A DNA stretch of 64,000 bases from Hyphomicrobiales bacterium (GCA_930633525.1 CAKNFP010000001.1:2520001-2584000); one strand, 5' to 3'. Shown: positions 44,889-54,644, counted from the stretch's first letter. The notes: a model not told the origin generated them from the sequence alone. Numbers and translations are program-made.

Positions 44889-45236
44889 TCAGCGGGCAGC
44901 CACGACCATGATCTCGACGAGCACGTCCGGCGCCGCGAGCTTGGCCTCGACAGTGGCGCGGGCGGGCGTGTGGCCCTGCGGCACCCATGCGTCCCACACC
45001 TTGTTCATCTCGGCGAAATACCGGATGTCCGACAGCCAGATATTGGCCTTCAGGATCTTGGTCTTGTCCGAGCCGGCCTTGGCCAGGGTCTCATCGATCG
45101 CCGCCAGAATCTGCTGGGTCTGGCCGGCCGCGTCCTGCGTGCGGTCTTCTGCGACCTCACCCGCGAGGAAGATGAGATTTCCATAGGCGACTGCTTCGCT
45201 CATCCGCGGACCGACACCAAAACGCTCAATCGACAT
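44889..45236 (-). CDS. RidA family protein
   Basis: The 115-residue Rid protein starts MSIERFGVGPRMSEAVAYGN. GEVAEDRTQDAAGQTQQIL and ANIWLSDIRYFAEMNKVWD follow, and it ends with GHTPARATVEAKLAAPDVLV. The Arg in PARATVEA is the residue that binds imine substrates in active members, so deaminase activity is plausible. AGGAG lies 7 bases before ATG 45236. It is the second Rid gene in the window. An intergenic repeat lies upstream. Confidence 0.92.
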   Translation of the reverse strand: MSIERFGVGPRMSEAVAYGNLIFLAGEVAEDRTQDAAGQTQQILAAIDETLAKAGSDKTKILKANIWLSDIRYFAEMNKVWDAWVPQGHTPARATVEAKLAAPDVLVEIMVVAAR

Positions 45237-45314
45237 CGAATTCTCCTCGATAAAAAGGGCTCACCGGTGCTCGACCCGGCAGCTGGACATGCGAGATGTC
45301 CGGACGGTTGTCCA

Positions 45315-45420
45315 GAGCAAATTCACCGACTTGGATGGAATCATCTGGCGCCACCCAAGTTGGTGAATTCGCTCGTCTATTTTTAGGCGCAGCAACATCG
45401 CGACGGAGGGAATTGCTCCA
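45315..45420. repeat. Dispersed palindromic intergenic repeat, copy B
   Basis: A long hairpin has arms 45315-45338 and 45351-45374, pairing at 21 of 24 positions around a 12-base loop. The left arm begins GAGCAAATTCACCGACTTGG; the right arm ends GGTGAATTCGCTC. The right arm and the following GCAGCAA/AATTGCTCC segment (to 45420) align with copy A at 3716-3787. Confidence 0.7.
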
Positions 45421-45485
45421 TAGGGCCGGAACGGCGGAAACATCACGGCCCGGCAGAGGATCCCCGCGTCCCGCTCTCCTCGTTT

Positions 45486-46238
45486 CTAGCCGCGCCCCAC
45501 GAGCGGCATCTTCGTGGCCATGACGGTGATGAACTGCACGTTCACGTCGAGCGGCAGGTTCGCCATGCCGAGCACGGCCTCGCCCACATGGGCCACATCC
45601 ATGACGGGCTCGACGCGGACCGAACCGTCCGCTTGCGGCACGCCCGTGGTCATCCGCATCGCCATTTCCGTCGCGGCATTGCCGATGTCGATCTGGCCGC
45701 AGGCAATATCATATTTGCGCCCGTCGAGAGAGGTCGACTTGGTCAGGCCCGTGATCGCGTGCTTGGTCGCCGTATAGGGCGCGGAATTCGGGCGCGGAGC
45801 GGTGGCCGAGACGGAGCCGTTGTTGATGATCCGTCCGCCGCGCGGATCCTGATCCTTCATGATGCGGAAGGCTGCCTGGGTGCAGAGGAACGGGCCGGTG
45901 AGGTTGACGTCGACCACGTTCTGCCACTGCTCGACCGTGAGCTCCTCCAACGGGACGCCCGGCGCATTGACACCGGCATTGTTGAACAGCACGTCGAGGC
46001 GGCCGAAACGCTCCTTCACGATCTCGAACAAGGCGTTCACGGAAACCGCGTCGCTCACGTCCGTGGGCACCGCGAGAAGCTGCTCGGGCTGAGCCGCGAG
46101 GCTGATGGTCTCGTTCAACGCGTCGATGCGCCGTCCCGCCAGCACGACGGTGTAGCCATCCCGGGCGAAAGCGAGCGTTACCGCGCGCCCCACGCCGGAA
46201 CCCGCCCCGGTCACCAGAGCTACCTTACTCCTAGCCAT
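45486..46238 (-). CDS. Short-chain dehydrogenase/reductase (SDR)
   Basis: This classical SDR of 250 residues has the cofactor motif TGAGSGVG (10-17) and NNAG (86-89). Its catalytic residues are Ser (INNGSVSA, about 142-144), Tyr155 and Lys159 in YTATK. Arg36-Arg37 after strand 2 (VLAGRR) suggests NADP(H). The segment [19 protein letters not shown] is typical of a subgroup annotated only as SDR oxidoreductase. The substrate is unknown. Confidence 0.93.
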   Translation of the reverse strand: MARSKVALVTGAGSGVGRAVTLAFARDGYTVVLAGRRIDALNETISLAAQPEQLLAVPTDVSDAVSVNALFEIVKERFGRLDVLFNNAGVNAPGVPLEELTVEQWQNVVDVNLTGPFLCTQAAFRIMKDQDPRGGRIINNGSVSATAPRPNSAPYTATKHAITGLTKSTSLDGRKYDIACGQIDIGNAATEMAMRMTTGVPQADGSVRVEPVMDVAHVGEAVLGMANLPLDVNVQFITVMATKMPLVGRG

Positions 46239-46351
46239 GCGTTCTCTCCCGATCGCCTTTTCAACGCGGCATGAGCCGCATTTATCGGACGGTCAGGAGG
46301 AGAGACGCAAGGCCGGTTACGCCTATGGGGGAAAATTCCGACCGGACACCG

Positions 46352-47083
46352 CTAAGGCAGGCCGCATGTGTCCACGGAAACCGTAGGGCCAAACTGGTCC
46401 TCGAAGGCACGCCGCAAGACGTCGTCCACTTCAGGCATCGTGATCGGAATGCCGAGATCCACCAGGCTGGTGACCCCATGCTGGGTAACGCCGCAGGGAA
46501 CGATGCCTGAGAAATGCCCGAGGTCCGGTTCGACATTGAGGCTGATGCCGTGAAAGGTGACCCAGCGGCGCACGCGAATGCCGATGGCGGCTATCTTGTC
46601 CTCGGTCAAGGCCCCCTTGTCGGGCCGCCTCACCCAAACGCCGACCCGATCCTCGCGGCGCTCGCCACGGATGTTGAAGCCGTCCAGCGTCGCAATCAGC
46701 CATTGCTCCAGCGCCGAGACGAACAATCGCAGATCCTGGGCGCGTTGCTTCAGGTCCAGCATGACGTAGGCCACACGCTGGCCGGGCCCATGATAGGTAT
46801 ATTGCCCTCCCCGGCCGGTATGGTGCACGGGAAAGCGCGTGGGATCGACGAGATCGGCATCGTTGGCGGATGTGCCTGCCGTGTAGAGCGGCGGATGCTC
46901 GATGAGCCAGACGCATTCGCTGGCGCGGCCTTCGGCGATCGCGGCGACCCGCGCCTCCATCGCGGCCATCGCCACCTCGTAGTCGACCAAACCCTCAGTG
47001 ACGATCCATGCGACGGGCGCTCCCGCCGTCGACCGCATCATCGTACCCGCCAGGCTGTCGCGGGTCTGTCCTAAAGTTGTCAT
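46352..47083 (-). CDS. lipB: Lipoyl(octanoyl) transferase
   Basis: LipB moves octanoate from acyl carrier protein to lipoyl domains, the first step of lipoate assembly. The 243-residue protein shows [31 protein letters not shown], the catalytic Lys163 ([19 protein letters not shown]) and Cys197 ([16 protein letters not shown]). ATG 47083 gives a short N-terminal leader; Met15 or Met16 are alternatives. It is monocistronic by position. Confidence 0.96.
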   Translation of the reverse strand: MTTLGQTRDSLAGTMMRSTAGAPVAWIVTEGLVDYEVAMAAMEARVAAIAEGRASECVWLIEHPPLYTAGTSANDADLVDPTRFPVHHTGRGGQYTYHGPGQRVAYVMLDLKQRAQDLRLFVSALEQWLIATLDGFNIRGERREDRVGVWVRRPDKGALTEDKIAAIGIRVRRWVTFHGISLNVEPDLGHFSGIVPCGVTQHGVTSLVDLGIPITMPEVDDVLRRAFEDQFGPTVSVDTCGLP

Positions 47084-47464
47084 GCCATTCTGTTCGGATT
47101 GAAGTCTGAGGAACCGCCACGAAGACAGCAGTCCACTTCCCGATTCCCGTTTTGCATCCGGATGGCCCGCTCACGTGAATCGCGACGCGCGATCGCACTT
47201 CCCGGCGCCATCCGGACCTTCGCCACCCGCACTCTGGGGCGATTCCATTCTTGTCAAATTGGGCTTCAATCAAGCTTTCCACAAGCCCCGATCTCGAGCT
47301 GGAGCGCAGCAGAACGAAGGCTGGCAAGGCTTTGCGCCGAGGACCGAGGCGACAATCGACAAGAAAGCGCAAGAACTCTTCACGAAAGCGTCTTGAGGCT
47401 CTTGTAGGCTCCCGATCGATCTGTTAGATCCACGCTCGCTTCGGTGATCAACCGCCGAAGCAAT
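47084..47464. other. Region between lipB and tRNA-Leu; one doubtful small frame
   Basis: A 73-codon plus-strand frame (GTG 47175 to 47396) ends with protein-like text (GWQGFAPRTEATIDKKAQEL) but has no ribosome binding site and mixed codon use. I do not call it a gene. Nothing else is visible; the tRNA promoter should lie just before 47465. Confidence 0.4.
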
Positions 47465-47550
47465 GCGGTCGTGGCGGAACTGGTAGACGCGCTACCTTGA
47501 GGTGGTAGTTCCCAAAAGGAGTGGAGGTTCGAGTCCTCTCGACCGCACCA
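47465..47550 (+). tRNA. tRNA-Leu (anticodon GAG)
   Basis: The 86-base gene encodes its own CCA end. The acceptor stem GCGGTCG (47465-47471) pairs with CGACCGC (47540-47546). The anticodon stem CTACC/GGTAG encloses the loop TTGAGGT with anticodon GAG (47499-47501). A long variable arm (TTCCCAAAAGGAGT) and the T-arm GGAGG-TTCGAGT-CCTCT complete the class II shape. A hairpin ACCAACCC/GGGTTGGT (47547-47554, 47562-47569) begins at the 3' end of the gene. Confidence 0.96.
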
Positions 47551-47640
47551 ACCCCATCAGAGGGTTGGTGCAACGACCGAGACAACAGGGTGAGAGCGAG
47601 GCAATCGCCGGTAGCCCTGAAAGGTTGAAGCCGATCAGGA

Positions 47641-48891
47641 TCAAGACCCGATCTGGCGCCGCCCATATCCCTTCAAATTCCAATAGCCCTTCAGGTATGT
47701 CTTCGCCGTCTCCCGCAGGCGATGGTGACCTCGCTCATAAAGAGCCTGGGCATAGGTGCGTGGCCTATCGGGACCGATCAGCACGGTTCCCATCGCCCTC
47801 GTCGCATTCCATAGCCCTTGCACGAGATGGCCATCCACGGTCGTGGCCGCGTCCATGACCGTTCCCTGGGCTTCGGCGCCATCTGCGCTTTCATCGTAGA
47901 ATGCCTGCATGACGCGGAATTCCAGCACGAGCCCGGGACTGTAACGCCGGTAGGCCTCGTCATAGGCCGTCTTGGGCGTGAATATCGTATCGCCGGCAAC
48001 AAGATTGAGGCTGACGGCAATCGGCTTGTCATCAAGCAGCAGGCTGTCTGTCACGGTCGTGAGGGACCGTTGCCCAGCCCTGAATGCGAGACGCGCAAAG
48101 CGCGCGTCCTGCGGCCGCGCCAGGAAGGAGCTGCCCGCCCGCCCCTTCCATCCCGCGTTCTCGATGGCGAGAAAATCTTCCGGGCGCTGTCGGATCTCTC
48201 CGGCATGGGTCGCTCGCTCGAAACGGAGCCTTCCCAATTCCTCAAGGCGGCGAATCGTGCGCCGGACATCCTTGAGGCGCGCCTTCGAAATGAACTGCCT
48301 GCAATGAGCCTCGAAGCCGCCCTCGGTTCGGGTCAATCGCGGCCTCTCATACTTATAGATCGGCCGCAGCACGAGCCCGTGCCGCGCCAGGACGCGGCTC
48401 CATGACGTCATCAGTGGGCCCTGCAGGCCGACATGGTTGAAGCGCCACAGGGACGGAAGCTTGCCGCGAGCGACGGCGGCGGCCCAACATTCCAACACGG
48501 CTTCGGCGTAATCCCTGTGAACCAGCGGCGTGCCGCAAAACTGGTAGAGATTGCCTGCCGCTATGGCCACGCCCCGTCCGCAAGGGCCGCGTCGACGGAA
48601 AGGAAACAGGCCGACCATTCGTCCTGCCGCCATCATCACCCCCATGCGGATCCTGATATGCCGGTCGATCGTCTGAAGCCCCGCAAGGACATAGGCGCGG
48701 CTATAGAAGGGATTAGGCTCCAACGCCTGGCGGGACAGTTCGTCCCAGCCTGCAGGGTCGAGATCCGCAATTTCCCCGACGTCGAGGCAAGTCAGGGTGA
48801 TATCCGGCTGTGGCGCACCAACCGCCTGCGCCCGGAGAAGCCAGGGATCTTGCGACGTGCCCCCCTTGAGCGGGCCGGACACCCAGCTCAT
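47641..48891 (-). CDS. GNAT/FemAB-like acyltransferase, cell envelope polysaccharide type
   Basis: The 416-residue cytoplasmic protein looks like a double-GNAT acyltransferase of the BcsL/CelD/FemAB kind. Visible blocks are FYSRAYVLAGLQ near the N-terminus, FISKARLKDVRRTIRRLEEL, LAIENAGWKGRAGSSFL, and GDTIFTPKTAYDEAYRRYSP followed by GLVLEFRVMQAFYDE. The start ATG 48891 overlaps the flippase stop as ATGA, so the genes are coupled; the frame is open further upstream but that part is antisense-like. It probably acylates a saccharide or amino sugar, which is inference. Confidence 0.82.
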   Translation of the reverse strand: MSWVSGPLKGGTSQDPWLLRAQAVGAPQPDITLTCLDVGEIADLDPAGWDELSRQALEPNPFYSRAYVLAGLQTIDRHIRIRMGVMMAAGRMVGLFPFRRRGPCGRGVAIAAGNLYQFCGTPLVHRDYAEAVLECWAAAVARGKLPSLWRFNHVGLQGPLMTSWSRVLARHGLVLRPIYKYERPRLTRTEGGFEAHCRQFISKARLKDVRRTIRRLEELGRLRFERATHAGEIRQRPEDFLAIENAGWKGRAGSSFLARPQDARFARLAFRAGQRSLTTVTDSLLLDDKPIAVSLNLVAGDTIFTPKTAYDEAYRRYSPGLVLEFRVMQAFYDESADGAEAQGTVMDAATTVDGHLVQGLWNATRAMGTVLIGPDRPRTYAQALYERGHHRLRETAKTYLKGYWNLKGYGRRQIGS

Positions 48892-50297
48892 CGCCTCTCC
48901 CCCGGGGCCGGAACGGTGACAGCGGTCGCCGTTCTCGCGACGCCCCGTGCTGCGGGAACCACGAGCAATCCACCCCAGACCGGGAGGACGAGATCGAGGC
49001 GGCGATAGGCGACAGAAGCCATCAATACGCCGCGCAGGCCGAGCCCCAGGGCCATCGCCATGGCCGCCCCCATCGCCCCATAGACGGGTATCAGGACGAG
49101 ATGTGCCAGAAGGCCGGCAGCCAGCGCCGTCATATAGATTCGCGCGCAGGCCCGCTCCTGGCCGAGCATGGTCAGGACATCCTCTCCGGGACCAAGCGCG
49201 GCCGCGATGACAAGAGCGGCGCACAAGACCGGAAGCAACCCGGACGCCGCCTTGAACTCCGCGCCGAAGAGGCCAAGAAGCGGCTCGCCCGCCAGCGAAA
49301 GGCAGACAGCGCCGAGGCCAACGAGGGCTGTCACGACAAGGGTCGCCCTCCCGATCAGCCGTTGCAGGCCAGCCCGGTCGCGCGATTCGCCCAGCACAGC
49401 GTAGGTCTGCGCGGTCACCGCCGACGTCGCATAGGGGACATAGCCGAGGATCTGGACAAGGCGTGTCGCGGCGAAATACAGCGCCGCCTCCCCGGCGGGC
49501 ACGAAGATCGCGAGCACGATCATGTCCATGTTCTGAAACAGCACCTCCGCCGCTTCCACCCAGGCAATCGGCAAGGCGGTCCGCAGCCATTGCGTCCGGC
49601 GATACAGCGGTCGCGCCCCGCGCAACAGTGGCAGGACATGCGGGATGACGAGCCAGGCCTGAACCACGATGCTGGCGGCCAGCCCGCCGATCGTAAGACC
49701 GAGAACCGTGACCTCATTCGCGCCGGCGCCGAGCAGACTCACTGCACCGAGACCGGCGAGAAGCGCGAGATGGCGCAGGAGGAAGGCCGGCCCGATGCCG
49801 AGCACCGGCCTGTCGAGACCACGCGCGATCGCTTCGAGCAGATCCTGTATCGCCAGAAGCGGCACCGCGCTAAGGGCCATCGTACCGAGAACCACATAGC
49901 GGCCGTCGATGCCAACGAGCATCAGATGAAGCGCCAGGAGACCTCCGCCTGCAAGGACGATGGAGGTGATCAGCACCATGACCGCGGCCATTCGCAGGAG
50001 ACCGAGCGCCAGATCCCCCGATCCGGCGGCGCGATAGACCGCCAGATTGCGATAGACGAGCTGGCTTGTACCGGCGGACGCCGCATGACCCAGCAGCAGC
50101 AGCCATACCAGAATGACGCCATAGCGCCCGAATTCATCCGGCCCGAGCATGCGAGCGGCCATGGCCTGGCCGGCGAAGCCGAGGGCCGCGCCCATCAAGC
50201 GGGCGCCCATCACAGTCGCCCCCTGCCGCGCCTTTCCGGAACCCATGCGAGGCGCCATGGCCAGTATCGAGGCGGCAACCCTGGCGCAGCGTTTCAC
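48888..50297 (-). CDS. Polysaccharide/lipid-linked oligosaccharide flippase (Wzx/MATE-like)
   Basis: The 469-residue protein has about 12-14 hydrophobic helices and the polysaccharide biosynthesis family N-terminus: an Arg-rich start, RQGATVMGARLMGAALGF, then ARMLGPDEFGRYGVILVWLL. It would move lipid-linked sugars across the inner membrane. I chose GTG 50297 because it overlaps the upstream stop as GTGA, matching the ATGA overlap at its other end. Glycosyltransferase and polymerase genes are absent from the neighbourhood, which is unusual for a Wzx system. Confidence 0.85.
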   Translation of the reverse strand: MKRCARVAASILAMAPRMGSGKARQGATVMGARLMGAALGFAGQAMAARMLGPDEFGRYGVILVWLLLLGHAASAGTSQLVYRNLAVYRAAGSGDLALGLLRMAAVMVLITSIVLAGGGLLALHLMLVGIDGRYVVLGTMALSAVPLLAIQDLLEAIARGLDRPVLGIGPAFLLRHLALLAGLGAVSLLGAGANEVTVLGLTIGGLAASIVVQAWLVIPHVLPLLRGARPLYRRTQWLRTALPIAWVEAAEVLFQNMDMIVLAIFVPAGEAALYFAATRLVQILGYVPYATSAVTAQTYAVLGESRDRAGLQRLIGRATLVVTALVGLGAVCLSLAGEPLLGLFGAEFKAASGLLPVLCAALVIAAALGPGEDVLTMLGQERACARIYMTALAAGLLAHLVLIPVYGAMGAAMAMALGLGLRGVLMASVAYRRLDLVLPVWGGLLVVPAARGVARTATAVTVPAPGERR

Positions 50298-51514
50298 AGC
50301 ACCTGCACCGCATGATCGAACAGCGAGCACCAGGCGATCGCGCTGGCGGCACGTTGCCCGAAGCGCTCCCAGAGACGTTCACCAAGGAGATGGAGACGAT
50401 GGCGGGCGAGCCTGATCTGGCTGACAATCGACCACAGACGGTCATTGCGCTTGATGAGGCGTTTCGCCATGCCTCTGGCCATGATGAAAGGCGCGAGCAT
50501 GTGGCCAAGCGGGCTGAGGCCCACGACACTGTCAAACAGCGGAACCGGATTGGTCCATTCAAGCTTGTAGGGAAAATCGCCGACGCCCATGTCGATCGAC
50601 GTCACGCCACAGGCGATGAGTTCGCGCATGAGTTCCTGCATGAGGATCGCCGTGAGGCTGTATCTTGCAGCGCGCCCCGGTGCGGTGGAGTTGATATACA
50701 TCGAGTAATGTGAGCCGCAGAACGTGCCGCAAGCCGTGGCGACGATCTCCTCCCCGGCGTAGAGCGCGTGGAAGCAAAGCGCCGGGCGCTCAGCGCCGAA
50801 CGACTGGCGCGACGCCTCAAGGAAGAAGGACACGACCTCCTCCCGCGCGAAGACATTGTCGATGCCCATCCGCGCAAAGCGCTGCCCACGTTGGGACAGA
50901 AAAGCCTCATGGATCGCGGCGAGCTCCGCGGACGTCGCCGCCCTCCTGAAAGCCAGCGGCCCGAACAGCTCTTTCAGCCGTCGTCTGCCGCGCTCGATGT
51001 TGGCACGGCGCTTGGCCCTGATGCGACGCGCGAAAGTGCCCTCGTCGATGGCGAGGCTGTAGAGATCATCCGACGCTCGCCAATGGGGCAGAACGAGCAA
51101 CGGGTTTTGCCGCTCGAGCCACGTGGGCGGCAGGTTCTTCAGATTGACCAGATCGAGCCGCCCGATCTCCCGTCGCACAAGGTCAAATGCCCTGTGGAGC
51201 AGGGCATCGGACACCCGCGCGTCGGCTCCTCTCCCCATGATCAGGCAGCCGCTTCCGCCTAGCTCCGCGCCCACCAGCTGTGCCGTCGCCACACCGAAGC
51301 GCCGTGTGATGGCCAGCGGGAGCAAAGCAATCGGCCTTTGCCCCACGAAAAAGCCAACAGCCGCAATGGCGCGACGCTCGTCCGGCACGGTGGCGAGATA
51401 GGCCCGGAGAAAATCGAAGCGCTGGTATGGCGTGAGATAGCCGTCAGCTTCCAGTGTGCGCCAGGGGCCTTCAACTGATTGCATTGAGTGAAAGAGTTGC
51501 AGCTCGATCGGCAC
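50294..51514 (-). CDS. GNAT/FemAB-like acyltransferase (CelD/BcsL type)
   Basis: The 406-residue protein has the CelD/BcsL-like arrangement: WRTLEADGYLTPYQRFDFLR, RRIRAKRRANIERGRRRLKE, FLSQRGQRFARMGIDNVF and a C-terminal GNAT core (ALYAGEEIVATACGTFCGSH, then LMQELMRELIACGVTSIDMG). BcsL proteins acylate cellulose-like or other envelope components; the acceptor here is unknown. The start GTG 51514 has GAGGGGG just upstream and is preferred to GTG 51559. It is first of three overlapping genes. Confidence 0.82.
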   Translation of the reverse strand: MPIELQLFHSMQSVEGPWRTLEADGYLTPYQRFDFLRAYLATVPDERRAIAAVGFFVGQRPIALLPLAITRRFGVATAQLVGAELGGSGCLIMGRGADARVSDALLHRAFDLVRREIGRLDLVNLKNLPPTWLERQNPLLVLPHWRASDDLYSLAIDEGTFARRIRAKRRANIERGRRRLKELFGPLAFRRAATSAELAAIHEAFLSQRGQRFARMGIDNVFAREEVVSFFLEASRQSFGAERPALCFHALYAGEEIVATACGTFCGSHYSMYINSTAPGRAARYSLTAILMQELMRELIACGVTSIDMGVGDFPYKLEWTNPVPLFDSVVGLSPLGHMLAPFIMARGMAKRLIKRNDRLWSIVSQIRLARHRLHLLGERLWERFGQRAASAIAWCSLFDHAVQVL

Positions 51515-51698
51515 GGCACCCCCTCGATTGTCCCCACAGCGGGGCCTTCGAGGAAACACTACCTATGATTTGTTTCCGCATCCTTTCACAATCATAAGAT
51601 GCATTAAAGCCAAAACGATCTGCTGGCAGCGCCATTGATTTGCCACATCAGTTTTGTCGTCGAAGCAAGGGTTGCTTCGCGCGAAGGGAGATGTCGGG

Positions 51699-52196
51699 AT
51701 GGGATTGAGACCGCTGTGTGTGCTCGCGCTGTGCCTGGTCGTTGTCGCCTGCGCCGGCCCACGGTCGCGCTATCCCATCGAGGAAGCCAGCACCCGTGAT
51801 GCGCCGGCTGCCGCGGCTGCGATCTCAGAGTTCCGACAAAGCCAGGGTCTCGGTCCGGTTGTTGTCGACAGCCGGCTGAATGAGGCAGCTCTCCAACAGG
51901 CGAAGGCCATGGCGGCGAGCGACACGCTGTCTCACACCGTCGCCGGGGATTTCTCCAGCCGCATGCAGGGCATGGGTTTCATCTGGGGCTACAGCGCGGA
52001 GAACCTTGGCATGGGCTATCGGGATCTCGCGGGCGCAATTCGCGGCTGGAAGGCCTCTTCCGGCCACCGGCAGAACCTCCTCCTGCCCCAGGCGACCCGT
52101 ATTGGCCTCGCCCGGGCGCGAGGTGCCGGCAAGAACTACTGGGCCCTTGTTCTCGCGAGCCCGGACATGACTCCAGACGGCCGCCCGAAGCTTTAG
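51699..52196 (+). CDS. CAP domain lipoprotein
   Basis: The 165-residue protein starts MGLRPLCVLALCLVVVACAG, a lipoprotein signal with the lipobox VVAC, so it is membrane-anchored and periplasmic. The CAP (SCP/PR1) domain follows: VDSRLNEAALQQAKAMAASD, LSHTVAGDFSSRM, YSAENLGMGYRD and GHRQNLLLPQATRIGLA. These give the paired His and Glu residues of the CAP cavity. Function of bacterial CAP proteins is largely unknown. AAGGGAG lies 8 bases before ATG 51699; an ATG at 51691 is out of frame. Confidence 0.9.
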   Translation: MGLRPLCVLALCLVVVACAGPRSRYPIEEASTRDAPAAAAAISEFRQSQGLGPVVVDSRLNEAALQQAKAMAASDTLSHTVAGDFSSRMQGMGFIWGYSAENLGMGYRDLAGAIRGWKASSGHRQNLLLPQATRIGLARARGAGKNYWALVLASPDMTPDGRPKL

Positions 52197-52335
52197 CGCT
52201 GTCACATGGATCAGCTAGAGCTTGAAAAACGCCGTGGATAAGACACTGAGTGAGGCGAATGCAGCGCTCTGATTCCGTCTGAGTTCCGGCATTCCTCGCC
52301 CCACTCCCGAAAGCCGCAAGATACCGGATCCGAGT

Positions 52336-53736
52336 ATGTCTGACGTCAGAGACACGACGGCTGAGGCGAACAGCTTTCGCAACACGGACGGGGAGATTTG
52401 GCCCTCCGTCATCGAGCGCGCCTCGACGGCCATACGCGCGGGGGACGGCGACGATCTGCGCGACCTGGTGGAAGACCTCCACGAGGCGGACGTTGGCTCC
52501 CTCCTCGAAGCCCTCCAGCCCGATGACCGTCCCCGGCTCATCAGCCTGCTCGGCAAGGACTTCGACTTCACGGCGCTCACCGAGGTCGATGATACCGTCC
52601 GCGAGGAAATCCTCGAGGAACTGTCGAACGACGAAGTCGCCGAGGGCGTTCGGGACCTCGACGTGGACGACGCCGTCTATATTCTTGAGGATCTCGACCA
52701 TGACGACCAGGCCGAGATTCTGGAGAAGCTGCCGGCCCTGGAGCGGATCGCGCTCCAGCGCAGCCTCGACTATCCCGAGGAATCGGCCGGCCGCCGCATG
52801 CAGACGGACTGCATCGCCGTGCCCCCTTTCTGGAGCGTGCGGCAGACCGTCGACTATATCCGTGACACGCCAGATCTTCCCGACACCTTCTATGAGGTGT
52901 TCATTGTCGATCCGGCTCATCGTCTGCTCGGTGCCGTCCCCCTCGACAAGCTGATGCGGGCGCGCTGGGGTGATCGCATCGACACCATCGCCACCGAAGA
53001 CCACCAGCGCGTGCATGCGACGGACGACCAGGAGGGGGTGGCGCTCCTGATGCAGCGCTACAATCTCGTGTCCGTGCCGGTTGTCGACGATAGCGAGCGC
53101 CTGGTCGGCGTGATGATGGTCGACGATATCGTCGACGTACTCGACGAGGAGGCCGACGAAGACCTGAAAGCGCTGGGCGGCGTCAAGGCCGACGAAGAGC
53201 TCTCCGACAGCGTCTGGTATACGGCCAAGGGCCGCTTTCCCTGGCTGTTTGCCAATCTTCTCACCGCGCTCATCTCCGCGACCGTCATCGACACCTTCGA
53301 AGCCTCGATCCAGGCCATGGTGGCGCTCGCCGTCCTGATGCCGATCGTCGCCTCCATGGGAGGCAACGCCGGCACCCAGACCATGACGGTGACCGTGCGC
53401 GCCATCGCGACGCGCCAGCTTGGACGGACCAATGCCTGGCGCGTCATCCGCCGCGAGATGACGGTTGGCCTTATGAATGGCGCCGGCTTCGCGCTGCTGC
53501 TCGGGACGCTGGCGGCGCTGTGGTCCGGCGTGCCCGCCCTCGGCCTTATCATCGGGCTCGCGCTCGTGATCGTGCTGACCGCCGCGGCCATCGGCGGCAT
53601 TCTAATCCCTCTCTTTTTGCACCGTCTCAAGATCGATCCGGCGGTATCATCGGGCCCATTCGTCACAACTGTCACCGATGTGATCGGATTCTTTTCATTT
53701 CTTGGCATCGCGACGCTGTGGTTAAGTCGGTCGTAA
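52336..53736 (+). CDS. mgtE: Magnesium transporter MgtE
   Basis: MgtE is a dimeric Mg2+ channel of the inner membrane gated by cytoplasmic magnesium. The 466-residue protein has the acidic N domain (about 25-150, with repeated Asp/Glu-rich turns such as EVDDTVREEILEELSNDE), two CBS domains (about 150-280) and five membrane helices (about 295-465). The pore motif lies in VLMPIVASMGGNAGTQTMTV. No Mg2+ riboswitch is evident in the 139 bases upstream. Confidence 0.96.
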   Translation: MSDVRDTTAEANSFRNTDGEIWPSVIERASTAIRAGDGDDLRDLVEDLHEADVGSLLEALQPDDRPRLISLLGKDFDFTALTEVDDTVREEILEELSNDEVAEGVRDLDVDDAVYILEDLDHDDQAEILEKLPALERIALQRSLDYPEESAGRRMQTDCIAVPPFWSVRQTVDYIRDTPDLPDTFYEVFIVDPAHRLLGAVPLDKLMRARWGDRIDTIATEDHQRVHATDDQEGVALLMQRYNLVSVPVVDDSERLVGVMMVDDIVDVLDEEADEDLKALGGVKADEELSDSVWYTAKGRFPWLFANLLTALISATVIDTFEASIQAMVALAVLMPIVASMGGNAGTQTMTVTVRAIATRQLGRTNAWRVIRREMTVGLMNGAGFALLLGTLAALWSGVPALGLIIGLALVIVLTAAAIGGILIPLFLHRLKIDPAVSSGPFVTTVTDVIGFFSFLGIATLWLSRS

Positions 53737-53772
53737 AGAGAACTTAAATCTTTTCAGTCAAAACGTTGACTT

Positions 53773-54504
53773 ATGCTCGCGTTTTCCTCTCCCACCCTTC
53801 GCAAAGCCCTGTCCGTGGCCGTCGCACTTGTCGTCAGCGCCTGCGCTGGACCGGCACGTGATCCCGTCCCCGAGGACTACCCCATCCACGGTATCGATGT
53901 GTCGCGCTGGCAAGGCGACATCGACTGGAATGCCGTGCGACGAGGAGGCGTCTATTTCGCCTGGATCAAGTCGACCGAGGGCGGCGACCACAAGGATCCC
54001 AAGTTCGAGCAGAACTGGTACGCGGCGAAAGCAGCCGGCGTGCCACGCGGCGCTTATCACTTTACCTACTGGTGCCGGCCGGCGCGCGAGCAGGTCGAGT
54101 GGTTCAAGCAGGTCGTCCCCTATGATCCCGAGGCACTGCCGCCGGTGCTCGACGTCGAATGGAACGGCCATTCCAAGACCTGCCCGAAGACCATTCCACG
54201 TGCCCAGGCGCGGGCGGAAATGCGCATCATGCTGCAGGAGATGGAACGCGCCTACGGCAAGCGGCCGGTGATTTATACCGACATCACGTTCTTCAATGAC
54301 GTGATCAAGGATGACTTCGAGGCTTACCCGATCTGGGTCCGCAGCATCCGCCGCTATCCCACCAGCCGCTTCGACCACAGGAACTGGTGGTTCTGGCAGT
54401 ATACGGCAGTGGGCCAGGTTCCGGGCATCAAGGAAAAAGTGGACCGCAACGCCTTCTTCGGCACGGCCTCGATGTGGGAAAAGTTCCTCAACGGGTCGCT
54501 CTGA
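53773..54504 (+). CDS. GH25 family lysozyme-like lipoprotein
   Basis: GH25 muramidases cleave the MurNAc-GlcNAc bond of peptidoglycan. The 243-residue protein begins with a lipoprotein signal ending VVSACAG (Cys24), so it is probably anchored in the envelope. The barrel holds HGIDVSRWQGDIDW (Asp42), the catalytic pair in VLDVEW (Asp127, Glu129), PVIYTD and FWQYTAVGQVPGI. It starts 36 bases after mgtE, possibly by read-through. Confidence 0.94.
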   Translation: MLAFSSPTLRKALSVAVALVVSACAGPARDPVPEDYPIHGIDVSRWQGDIDWNAVRRGGVYFAWIKSTEGGDHKDPKFEQNWYAAKAAGVPRGAYHFTYWCRPAREQVEWFKQVVPYDPEALPPVLDVEWNGHSKTCPKTIPRAQARAEMRIMLQEMERAYGKRPVIYTDITFFNDVIKDDFEAYPIWVRSIRRYPTSRFDHRNWWFWQYTAVGQVPGIKEKVDRNAFFGTASMWEKFLNGSL

Positions 54505-54644
54505 CCGGATAGCGTCGGCCAAGCCTTTGACGTGCGGGCGCGAGACAAACGCGCCCGTAATCACTCTGAGGATCACTCTTGCGATGACTTGTCGCGCGGC
54601 CGCCGGTAAGCTGGCGGCCAAAGACGATCGCAAGGGAGGCGTCG

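Noticed and set aside
47175..47396. Possible 73-residue gene upstream of tRNA-Leu
   Set aside because: It has a GTG start without ribosome binding site and mixed codon use; not enough to call a gene.
47465..47640. tRNA-Leu as an integration site for a mobile element
   Set aside because: No integrase, no repeated tRNA 3' end and no composition break next to the tRNA are visible.
48892..49590. N-terminal extension of the acyltransferase frame into the flippase gene
   Set aside because: The extension reads Arg/Gly-rich shadow text, while ATG 48891 overlaps the flippase stop and starts plausible protein sequence.
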